Positions 21,315 through 31,702 of a stretch of DNA of 64,000 bases are shown one piece after another. The notes under the pieces were generated by a model. It made no database searches. It was not told the origin of the DNA and worked only from the letters and a program-made list of their open reading frames with translations. Location of the stretch: NCBI GenBank assembly GCA_033807695.1, contig CM066305.1, positions 3,100,001 through 3,164,000 on the forward strand, read 5' to 3'. Source of the DNA: Daedaleopsis sinensis. Taxonomy: Eukaryota; Basidiomycota; Agaricomycetes; Polyporales; Polyporaceae. Position 1 is the stretch's first letter. Each line of letters opens with the position of its first letter. The position numbers and the translations under genes were made by a program.

Positions 21315-23024
21315 TTATTCCGTGTCCTCCGATTCGAAGGCATATCCGTGGTCATCTGAACTTCGGGGAGGAAGAGACGAGCCGATAGAGCCTATGACGC
21401 GCCCAAACACTACGCTCTCGGCCTGGCTCGCGTCGAGACTCTCCAAGCCTCCGTTCATCGCATCGCGCTGCGCGGCCTGAAGGTCGATGAGGAATCGCGA
21501 TACCAGGACCGCAGTTATCCTATCGCATTGCGTCATCAGCAGCCCCGCCACGACAACCAAGAGCGACGACGGACGTACGGGCCCGTGAAGACAGTCACAT
21601 AGCTGGCTGTCTGTAGAGTCGGCTTGATCTGAGTTGATCGTGATAGAGAGCGGACTCACGTCAGTCCCTTTGAGAGGAGTATGTTGCACACTTGAACTTA
21701 CCGAGAGTAGCGTGCAAGCTAGATGGGCGCTGTTCAGGACAAGGAGCACTCTGGTCGACGTTCGTGTGCTTCAGAGCAAAGACGGACGATGACTGACATG
21801 CTTAACGCACATGAAGTATAGCAGACCTAAAGGGTGCCTAATATCAGTCAGGAAGCTCGTGTAAAGGAGCCCCTCAGACGTACCATCACGCAGAAGAACC
21901 TCTGCAAAGGACAGTCGATGCCGTCCGAGGACGGAACGTACACCAGTGTTCTGATAGGATGTTGCCTTCCAAGTCATAAATATGAGGACAATGTCAGCGG
22001 TTATCAGACAAGTTCGCGATGCGATAGTGACTTGGTTAGACGTCAATATCAATGAAACAAAGCGTGAGAGGGTCAAGTGCATACATCTGCGATTGCGGAT
22101 GAGCTCCAGAGTCGAGGAATGCAAACAAAACCGCTTACTTGTGAGCTAGAGGAGGGGGGATCGGAGTAACTGCTGTGCATCCGGCAATTGGGTTGTTGAT
22201 CCCAGTTAAACCGAACCCATAGTTTACCTGTAGATTTATGTAGTCAAGATCAAGAAACAAGCCTACGCAAATCATAGATATACTTACGAAGTCCACACCG
22301 ATCGTGACCACAGACAGGAGAAAGACGAACACGGCAATGGCGAAGTTTCGACTAAGAGCGAACGCCCTCAATGCAGTAAAAACTACCGCGATGCTTGTGT
22401 TAGTTCGCGGTGCTCGCCGCCGTAAGACCGAACGCGAGGCTAATGAGAACTAGATGCGTACCTGCCCAGGGTAGATACAGAAGGAAGTTGATTACAGTAA
22501 TCCCTCTCACGTACACGACGCAGCTGGGCGTTGTTTCGAGTCAGTATATTGCCTGCCTCGGGTAGACTACTATGTGGCGGGAAAGGTACCTCTAAAGAGA
22601 TGGACAGTAATCAGCAAGCTTACAGCGGATGGATCGGACTCCTCCGTACCTTATCTGACATAGATACATATCCGAGGATACTGAGGGTATAGTAGGCGAG
22701 AACCAAGTATCGGTTGGAAAAGAAAAGGACTGTTGCTCCGTGTGCCCTTTTTCTCCAGAAAAGCTCCACCTCTTGACTGAGGGTGATAGCTTGGTCGTAC
22801 ACTAGTAAGGCTGCTAGCATGGTTGGCCGTTGACTATAATCAGCATGTGCAATTTGTACGCACCGTATGCGGCGTTGACACAGTAGTTGGCTATACGTCT
22901 TCGAGAAAACTGTCAGATTCTCTGCATGCAAGCTTGAGGGTTGGCAGTCGGGAATTTGTGTCACGCACATGGATTCGTACTCCTGAATAAGGAGTGAGAT
23001 GGCAGATGATCGCTGGCCAGACAT
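21315..23024 (-). CDS. DUF6533-domain seven-helix membrane protein
   Basis: Multi-pass membrane protein of a family expanded in Agaricomycetes; function unknown. Twelve exons join to 335 residues: 23024-22969, 22898-22864, 22813-22650, 22591-22590, 22523-22462, 22382-22288, 22227-22139, 22086-21884, 21826-21811, 21750-21702, 21610-21579, 21519-21315. The DUF6533 signature reads EYESIRIANYCVNAAYAALLVYDQ and then EVELFWRKR, GATVLFFSNRY. Later helices include YVRGITVINFLLYLPWAG, FTALRAFALSRNF, GFGLTGINNP, SRTCLITADIVLIF, VLLVLNSAHLACTLLS, and the conserved end TGPITAVLVSRFLIDLQAAQR, followed by a Ser/acidic cytosolic tail. Exon 4 is only 2 nt (AG); the total frame requires it, or an equivalent 2-nt exon TA 15 nt further on. 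The introns differ widely in length. Not a known GPCR class. Confidence 0.85.
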
Positions 23025-23846
23025 AGCGGTCGAACAAGCCAGAATAGTTCAAGTTGAGCTCGGCAGAGACTAGAAGTGCAGCGATTATATAGCACGGGCA
23101 GGGGCGGTAAACCTGGGTAACTTTACCACTGGAGGGCGTCTGTGGTTTGCTGACAGTGGCCGGGATTCACGCCTCGGTGACCAATTTCTGTTACAGAATC
23201 GAGGCATGACGATTCTGCCGTCTGGCGCAAACCACGTAGATATCGTTTCAGGTAAGATCGCCAGTCGGAACATCTTACATGTAGGCAGGTTCCGAGATAT
23301 GATATGTCGTGACAGCTGATGCCGCGCCCACAGAGCGCAGTCGTTACATCTCCCAAGAGTTACATAGATGCTTAGACTTAGCTGTAGCGTTGTGGCCCAC
23401 CGGCTTTGGGGCCGTTTCCACTCCAGTGAACTTTGAGTGAACTGTATTGAAATTTGGGACGGCGTGCCTTGATGAGACCCCCTAGCGGTGGAAGATTGGT
23501 CAAATCCATTGGCCTGCAAGTTCGAAGAGTCGTAGTACCAGCTGGAGTTCTGGCCGGTTTTGCTGGTACGGTGACACGGTGTAAACCGCATGTGATGGTG
23601 GTGGTTTCGGAGAGCAGTGTATGTCCGGCGTCTAATCAGAGCAGGAGCGATCGGTCCGAAATAGGCAAGCGACAGAAAACTTGACCTGTTCTGAGTCTTC
23701 TGACCCAGAGTCGGAGTCCATCCTGAGCTTGTCCTCCTCCTCCATCTCTCGCTTCTGGTTTGCTCTGTACAACATACAACACTCGATCTAGACGACATCG
23801 ACGCTTTCTCTGCTTGTATCGATCCCTTCTTGTACGCTCTGTAGCC
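23025..23846. promoter_or_regulatory. Divergent intergenic region, DUF6533 protein / eRF3
   Basis: About 820 nt between two divergent starts. The long minus-strand open frame across 23085-23927 enters the eRF3 5' end and shows no domain; I treat it as chance. Confidence 0.4.
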
Positions 23847-25940
23847 ATGAGCAGCAAACTCAACGCAAACGCGTTCTCCTTCGTCCCTGGTCAGGGCTTC
23901 CGGCCTCCTCAGCAGCAACCTGCACAACCCCCGCCCCCGCCTATCGAGCGACCTCCGCAGACAGAGGCTCCTGCTCCTGCCCCTACCATATCTCTCAACA
24001 TCGGAGGCTCTATACCTCCCGCAGCATCATCCCAGCCCACGACCATCTCTCTAAACATCGGTGGTTCCAAACCCGCCGCTCCCGCTCCTACTCCTGCTCC
24101 TGCTCCCACCCCTGCTCAAAGTCAAAGTGCCCCAGCTCCAGATAAGACAGCACCCAAAGTGGATGGTCCATCTGCGTCTCAACCTGCTCAGGCGTCTGCA
24201 TCCGCCGCACCCGCTCCCGCCGCCGCCTCTTCCAAGGCCTTCACCCTTGACCGTGCCAAGACAGACACTGCAGCAGTTGCACAGGATGTCCAAAATGCCG
24301 CCGATGAGGAGATATTGAAGGATCTGTACGGACAAGGTGCGTCGTGTGGTATCCCGCACTCGTTCCCCACACTCACCTCGATCATTTGCCGATCAGTCAA
24401 GGAGCATCTCAACATCGTATTCATCGGCCATGTCGATGCAGGCAAGAGCACCATGGGCGGTAACCTCCTCTATCTGTCAGGGATGGTCGACAAGCGTACC
24501 ATGGACAAGTACGAGCGCGAGGCGAAAGAGGCCGGCCGAGACTCCTGGTACCTCTCTTGGGCACTCGACTCGACACCGCAGGAGCGCGCCAAGGGCAAGA
24601 CAGTCGAGGTCGGTCGTGCGTATTTCGAGACTGATACTCGCCGGTACACCATCCTTGATGCCCCCGGCCACAAGACTTTCGTGCCCTCCATGATATCTGG
24701 TGCTGCGCAGGCAGACGTCGCCATCCTCGTCATCTCCGCCCGCAAGGGTGAATTCGAAACCGGGTTCGAAAAGGGCGGTCAGACGCGCGAGCACATCATG
24801 CTCGTCAAGACCGCCGGTGTGCAAAAGGTCGTCGTCGTTATCAACAAGATGGACGAGTCGACCGTGGACTGGCAGAAGTCCCGATATGACGAAATCAAGG
24901 ACAAGCTTTCGCCGTTCATCAAAGCGGCCGGATTTAACCTCAAGACGGATGTTACTTTCATTCCCGTGTCTGCCTACACCGGAGCGAACTTGAAGGAACG
25001 CGTCGATAAGAAGCTATGCACCTGGTGGGAGTGAGTATACGTCAACATCATATTTCTAGAGCGCATGGTCAATCATCACCCACTTATCTTCCGCAGCGGC
25101 GCGTCGCTCCTTGAGCACCTTGACAAGATGCCGATGGTCCACCGTAAGATCAACGCGCCCCTCATGATGCCCGTCTCGGAGAAGTACAAGGACATGGGCA
25201 CGATCGTCGTTGGCAAGGTCGAGTCCGGGCACGTGCACAAGGGCGACACGCTTTTGCTCATGCCGAACAAGACCGTAGTCGAGGTCGCGGCGATCCACAA
25301 CGAGATGGACGACGAGGTAACGTCCGCGCTGTGCGGCGACAACGTGCGGATCCGGTTGCGCGGCGTCGACGACGAGGATATCTCCCCCGGCTTCGTGCTC
25401 AGCTCGCCCGCGAACCCGATCCACTCGGTACGCCAGTTCGAGGCGCAGCTCGCGATCCTCGACCACAAGAGCATCATCTGCGCGGGATACTCCGCCGTCA
25501 TGCACTGCCACACGCTTTCCGAGGAGGTTACGCTCGCGGTACGTGGACTACCTTCATCAGCCCTTCATCCTTACCTGAGTAACCTGACACGCCGCGGTTT
25601 GCAGGCGCTCCTGCATTACTTCGACAAGGCGACCGGCCGTAAATCCAAGAAGCCGCCACAGTTCGCGAAGAGGGGCCAGAAAATCGTCGCGCTCATCGAG
25701 ACGACTGAGCCCGTCTGCGTCGAGCGCTTCGTCGACTACCCCCAGCTCGGCCGGTTCACTCTCCGAGACGAAGGCAAGACGATCGCTATCGGCAAGGTGT
25801 GTACTTGTTTCCATGTTCGTCTCACTGACTTTGTGGCATTGGCTCACATTCTATCCTTAAAGATCACGAAGCTCGTCGAGGGACCTATAGACGAGGCTGC
25901 GGAGGGCGTCGCGAACATGTCCGTATCGCAAAATGCTTAA
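23847..25940 (+). CDS. sup35: Translation termination factor eRF3 (Sup35) GTPase
   Basis: GTPase partner of eRF1 in translation termination. Exons 23847-24336, 24397-25030, 25097-25538, 25605-25796 and 25863-25940 give 611 residues. The N-terminal extension of about 160 residues starts with a PAM2 motif, Leu5-Asn6-x-x-Ala9-x-x-Phe12-x-Pro14, which binds the MLLE domain of poly(A)-binding protein. It is then Pro/Ala/Gln-rich and carries two copies of TISLNIGGS. The GTPase core follows: GHVDAGKST (P-loop), DAPGHK, NKMD and SAYTG, then EF-Tu-like domains 2 and 3 with GTIVVGKVESG and VIDYPQLGRF-like RFVDYPQLGRFTLRD. There is no Gln/Asn oligopeptide repeat like the yeast prion domain. Intron 1 falls exactly between the N-domain and the GTPase. 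Confidence 0.96.
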
Positions 25941-26416
25941 GCGCGAGAACTTGTGTTGTAGGAGAAGTTTGAACGCCATGCTTGTAACGATTACTGTAAC
26001 GCCCGATGTCTCTTGCAACCCCTCAAAGTCGATGTAGCATCCCTCTTGTAATCAGATTCACAAGTGGTCCGTCGCGCAGCTTGGTCTGGACATGCCCTTT
26101 GCCTTTAAGCGCTGTCATACTCCGATACCTGCCTGTACTCGCTACCTACCCATCTCCTCCGAGCACGAAATCTTAGGTTGTAACTCATCTTAAGTCGGCT
26201 TGTCTCTTCCAAGCTTACATGAACATGCAGAGGACGGAGTAGCCGACCTGATAGCTGTATGTAACTACAATCAGCACCGTCAGTACTTATTCAATATTCA
26301 ATATTCAATAGCGAGCTCGAGGTGAGAGGCGCCCGGGAGTTATACCATCTGCATCATACCATCACGCTTTTAGAGCCGTACTTCCTTCCGTCTTCCAAAC
26401 ACCCTCCTTTCACTCC
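25941..26416. other. Intergenic region eRF3 / sla1
   Basis: 476 nt between tandem plus-strand genes. It has a TATTCAA heptamer repeated three times at 26288-26308, upstream of sla1. No gene. Confidence 0.45.
26288..26308. repeat. TATTCAA x3 tandem heptamer
   Basis: Three perfect 7-bp units about 110 nt upstream of the sla1 start. AT-rich, possibly part of the promoter. Confidence 0.7.
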
Positions 26417-29400
26417 ATGGCAGCGGAACAAGACAAGTATCTAGGAGTTCTCAAGGCGTCCTACGACTACGACCCACAACCCGACGCAGAGGACGAGCTA
26501 ACAATCAAGGAGGGCCAGCTCCTCTTCCTTCTCGAGCAGACCGACGAAGAGTGCGTGCGATCACCTCCTCGCATCCCCGCACCACGCTCACGCTCTTTAT
26601 CCAGCTGGTGGAAGGTCAAGACCAAGCCCGATTCTCAAGAAGAAGAGGGACAGTCCGGACTGGTGCCCTCCGCCTACGTCGAGCCGGTCCGTCACCTCGC
26701 CCACCCTCGTCTCTCCATCCCACTCACGTCTGAGCTACATAGGCCGAGCCCATCCAGGTCGTGAAGGCACTCTATGATTACGACGCAGCACAACCAACCG
26801 AACTATCTGTGAAGGAGGATGAGATCTTGCAGGTGTACGATAAGGACGAGGATTGGCTCCTCGTCTCAAGCACTTCGGAGGAGGGGAGGATAGGATATGT
26901 TCCGGGTAACTATGTTGAGGAGGTACGTCCCCCGTGTCACGCCTTGTCGCTCGATCCCATGAACTCGTACATCAGACTTCGGAGGACGGGGCTGCTCCCT
27001 CAGCGGCAGCAGCAGTGACCGCCGCTGCGACCTCACTATCATCAATCGTCATACCGGATTCGGTGAGTACCTGCTCCCTGGAACGTTGTGTCGAGCCCCA
27101 TTCCCGACCACCGCACTCCACATAGCCCCCACGACCCGCGCGTCCTCTGAGCACCTACGTCGACCCCGCCGACCGAGTGGCCGCCGCGTCCAACAAGGTA
27201 CAGGCCGACTCCATCCAAACATGGTCCGTGTCCGAAGTCGACGCCAAAGGGAAGAAGAAGAAGGGGACGCTCGGAATCGGCAACGGCGCGATGTTCTTTG
27301 CGAGCGAGTCTGACAAGGTTCGTCCCTCGTCCGTACCGGGGTCTTCAGTCCATATAACCGGACGCCATACTGTCAAAACGTGCCACCCGTATGTCAACAC
27401 TGGTGGAATTGAGCGATATGATCAGTCGTTGTGGATGCCCACACTTTCGCCCCTCATTCTGGATACATCTTGGTTACATGCGACATCTGAGGTGTATCCA
27501 GGATGTGGCATAAATGTGGAGCATCTCGGATGTTTCTTAGCATGTTGTGCGCACGACACGAGAGACTTTCCCAACGTGACCGTAATTCAAATCACTCGCC
27601 GCATCGCTCAATGCCCCCGGTGTGAGGTGATATTCTGGACGTAGAATCGTGGTATGTTCTCAATGTCTTCGGCACATTACGGTAAGATGCACAGTGTTCA
27701 CGACCAGGATATCTGCTTGTAACATTGGAACATTGGATGATGCCCCGGTGCCTCCTGACCTCTTCTCGTTCTGTGCGAACCCAATACCTAACCATGTGTA
27801 TGTGCGCAGAATCCCGTTCGCAAGTGGCAGACGTCCGACATCCAGTCCGCCAAGCTCGAGAAGCACAAGCATGTTCACATCGACGTCGCGGGCGCGGAGC
27901 CTGTGAGCCTCCACTTCCACGCGGGCGCAAAGGACACCGGGGACGCGATCATGGCGAAGCTCGAGTCCTCTCGCGCCATCGCCAACGGCGGCGCGCCCGC
28001 TGCCAACGGCACTGCATTCACCCCACCGACGTCGGAGCCACCCATCGAACGCCCACGGAGCAGCGCGCAGAAGTCAGTGCACTTCGCGCCGGATGAGCCG
28101 GACGTCATTCCTCCGTCGGATTCCTACGACGATGTGGAGGTCGAGGAAGAAGAGGAAGAGGTAGCGCCTGTGTCGCATGCTGCTGCTACCGATGCTGCAG
28201 ACGGGCTTCAGGCGGTCGTCATCTACGATTTCGGCGCTGATGGCGAGGATGAATTGACCGTGCACGAGGGTGAGTCTCTCGTCGTGCTGGAGAGAGACAG
28301 CGACGAGTGGTGGAAGTGCCGGAATGCCAGGGGCGAAGAGGGCGTCGTCCCCGCCAGCTACGTCGAGGTTCGTACCACGTCCCTGCTCTGTGACTCCGCG
28401 TCACACCCACCTGACGGTCGCCTGGCAGCTCGTGGGCGGTGCTGCTGCCGCGACTGTCGCACAACCATCTGTCTCTTCACGCGCAGCCGAAGAGGAAGAT
28501 GCCGCCGCTCTGGCTGCACAGCGTGAGGCGGAAGAGGCGGCTGAACGCGAGGAAGAGGAGCGACGAGCAGCAGCTGAGCGCGAGCGCGCTGAGAAAGAGC
28601 GCAAGAAGCAGGAGGCCGAGCAGCGTGCGAAGGCCGCGGCCGCTGCAGCAGAGGCTGACAAGAAACGTAGGGAGCGGGAGCGGGAGAAGCAGAAGGAGAA
28701 AGAGCGCGCGGCTGCTGAGGAGGACGCAAAGAAGAAGAAGCTCGCGGAGCAGCAGCGCGCTTCTGCTGAGAAGAGCAGAGACAAGAGTCGTCCGTCGAGC
28801 GATCAAAGACGTACGCGGTGATATCTTTGCATCTCCTTTCTCATGCTGATGTCACCGAATCTGCAGGTTCCTCCGCGGGTGGTCCACCGCCAGAATCTCT
28901 GCGCGAGTGGCGTGATCGAACAGGGCAGTTCCGCGTCGACGCTGCGTTCTTGGGTTTCAGCAACGGCAAGCTCAGATTGCACAAAACCAATGGCGTGGTC
29001 ATCGAGGTCCCGTCCGAGAAGATGTCCGAGGAAGACTTGCGTTACGTGCAAAATATCACTCGGCAACAGAAGGCGGGGCCATCTTCACATCGGAAGTCGG
29101 ACGACGACGACGAGCCACTCGGACTACGCATGAAGCAGCTTGCCCCCGAAGCCCCCAAAGCCCCCAAAGCGGCGCCGTCGAAGAAGGGGCCGACCGTTGA
29201 CTGGTTCGAGTTCTTCCTCAATGCGGGCTGTGACATCGACGACTGCACACGCTATGCGTCCGCGTTCCAACGCGACAAGATCGACGAGGCCATCCTGCCA
29301 GACATCACCGAAAGCACGATGCGCTCGCTCGGTCTCCGCGAAGGCGACATTATCCGGGTGAAGAAGGCAATCGAGCAACGCAAGCCGAAGTCTGGGAATC

Positions 29401-31072
29401 CGCGCGAGGAACAGCTGCGCAAGGATGAGGAGCTCGCGCGCCAGCTGCAGGCTGAGGAGAACGCGACGAACCTCAAGACGAGGAGCCCTGCCCCAAATCT
29501 GTTTGCAGGGGAGAACGGCAAGCTCAAGGAACGCCGTGGGCGACCCCAACGCGCCGGGACTCAGCCGCCTACAAACGTCGACCTGCAGTCTATCTCGACC
29601 GCCTCTACCCAAATCACACGTGGCGGTTCTCCCATGATCGCGAGCCCAGAAGGTATCCAGCAGTCGAGCTCTGCCCCAACTCCCCTCCCACCCAAGTCGA
29701 ACATGGCAGCGCCTGTCGTTAGTGGCTTTGACGACGATGCATGGACGAACAGACCAAGCTCGACCAAGCCTACCTTGCCCACTCGCGCGCCATCTGCACC
29801 TCCCGCGCCCCCCGCGCCTCCGGCTCCTCCTGCGACATCAGCAACACCTGCTGCTGCCCCTGCCGTCCCAACCGTTGCTGTGAGCCCACCACCTGCTCGC
29901 GCTGCCTCTGTAGCGTCGGGTGCTCCTACACAGCAGCAGGACACGACGCCAAACGCGGCCAAAGCTACCGAGGACGACATCTTCAACCAGCTAGCCCGTA
30001 TAGCCAGCTTGCGTGTCAGCAGCCCAGCCACGCAACCGTCTCCTCCTGTAGCCGTCTCGCCTCAACGCGCGCAGTCGACCTCCCTCTCGCCCCCTATCAC
30101 GGCTCCAGTCGGCTTCACCGCGGGCATGGGCATGGGCACCTCCCCCGTCCCCATGGGCCACGCACTGCAAGCCCAGCAGACCGGGATGTTCGCCCCGTCC
30201 CCGACGAACGGCCCGCGAGGTCCATTCGCGCCGGTCCCCGTCAACCAGGCGCTCCTGCAGCCGCTGGTGCCAACGACGACCGGCTTCAACGGATTTGTGC
30301 CTACGCGCCCGGGGACCTCTCCGTCGTCGTTCGCGTCCCCACCGCCAGTGCCACAACAGTCGTCGATGCTAGCGCAGCAGACTGGCTACCCGGGCACGAT
30401 GCCGTCGATGCTTTCGCAACCGACCGGGTTCCAGCCGCAGATGCAGGGTATGATGTCGCAGCCGACAGGGATGCCTACGAACGGGTTCGGAGCGATGGGC
30501 GGTATGCAGTCCATGTCTTCATTCCAGCCCACACAGAGCTTCACCCCGATGCAAGCGAGTAAGTCGCACCAGCTCGTAGCATGTAAAGCCAGCTTATTGA
30601 CGCCATGTATCTGCAGATCCGACTGGATTTAACCCCATGCAGAGCAGTGAGTGGACTCGAGTTCCAATTTTTGAGTCGGATCGACGATGCTGACGAGCCG
30701 CGTGCGTTAGATCCAACAGGATACCCCTCGGGCTTCGGGCAGTCGCCGTTCGGCGGCGGAAGCCCCTTCGGCGCGTCTTCGCCTGCGCCGCCGCCGATGC
30801 CCTCGCAGCCTGCTGTGAACACGAACCCCGCCAACATCTTCGCGCAGATGAAGAGCGGTACGTTCGCACAGGACGACGCTCAGTCCCAATCGGCGGACAA
30901 GTACGACGCCCTCCGTCCCAATCGTATGTCCACAGTGGTTTTCACACTTTTAGTCACGTCGCTCACTCTTTCGCGTTGTCCTGCAGCCACTCCCGTAGCC
31001 GTTCAGCCTACTGGATGGGGCGGGTACAACGGCGGCATGAACGGGTTCCAGGGTGGGTACGGTTATCAGTAA
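26417..31072 (+). CDS. sla1: Sla1-like endocytic actin regulator (SH3 x3, SHD1, SAM, Ark/Prk repeats)
   Basis: Clathrin-mediated endocytosis adaptor linking cargo to the cortical actin machinery. Eleven exons (26417-26550, 26605-26686, 26743-26922, 26976-27062, 27126-27317, 27810-28367, 28429-28810, 28867-30558, 30617-30646, 30711-30923, 30987-31072) sum to 1,211 residues. Order: SH3-1 (LKASYDYDPQ), SH3-2 (VKALYDYDAAQ), a PH-like segment (IQTWSVSEVDAKGKKKKG to VHIDVAGAEPVSLHF), SH3-3 (AVVIYDFGADGEDE), a Glu/Lys/Ala coiled coil, SHD1 (REWRDRTGQFRVDAAFLG), which reads NPFxD signals, a SAM-like SHD2 (VDWFEFFLNAGCDIDDC), and a Pro-rich C-terminus. Eight LxxQxTG-type sites (for example MLAQQTG, MLSQPTG, MQANPTG) match the Ark1/Prk1 kinase consensus. 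Intron 5 is 492 nt and holds an inverted-repeat element. Confidence 0.95.
27395..27627. mobile_element. MITE-like foldback element in sla1 intron 5
   Basis: Imperfect terminal inverted repeats: left arm 27395-27420 and the reverse complement of right arm 27601-27627 agree at about 20 of 24 positions, including the unbroken core ATTGAGCGAT. An internal inverted repeat (CATTCTGGATACA and the reverse complement of CATCCTGGATACA, near 27457-27505) adds a second stem. No coding capacity. A clear target-site duplication was not found, so the mobile origin is inferred. Confidence 0.5.
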
Positions 31073-31702
31073 GGACTTTGCCGCGGAGGCGCGGTCCAGA
31101 CTCCAGATTAGCACTTTCCTTTGAATTACAGTACGAGCACGGTCGTTAAACATCTCTACTTCCTTCTTTGCTACTACTATCTCATATTCTTGATTTCCCG
31201 GGCTAGCTCGAACAGGACATACAATGCAGTACTATACCCGAAGATGTCGACGCTGCGGAGTAATGACACCTAGGCCTGGTACCCAGAGATCTAGAATCCA
31301 CGGCGCTGTAAGAGGAGGTTGAAAGCAGGTCGGTACTCAGGTATTATGGTCTGCAACACGAATTAAAAATGGCCGGGGAGAAACAGCACTAGAGGGACCA
31401 AATCAAAGACGGTCAACTGTCGTACTACGACCTCGATACAACCTTACGATCCTTCTCGTAGATGAAGAGCATGTTAACATCATCGAACAGCTAGAGGCAA
31501 GCTCGATCGGATGTGCCCCAGTCGTCGGTGTAGCGTTGACTACTGGTCATCCTGTCCTGACAAAATTCCGGCTGGGTCAGTGCTAGATGATTTGGATCGA
31601 AGTAGAGACAGTGTGTGCATTAAGATACCCGAAGATGAATTATACAACCGTGCAGGATAATAAGATAGGAGACGCAAGTCCACAACGACGGCGATGACGA
31701 GA
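31073..31702. other. Convergent intergenic region, sla1 / SEC7
   Basis: 3' ends of two convergent genes. No additional gene seen. Confidence 0.4.

Noticed and set aside
22540..22650. A 29-nt exon in place of the 2-nt exon in the DUF6533 gene
   Set aside because: It has the right length modulo three but contains an in-frame TAG before the donor.
23085..23927. 280-codon minus-strand open frame over the eRF3 5' end
   Set aside because: No domain, basic low-complexity composition, and it overlaps the well-supported eRF3 start; most likely chance.
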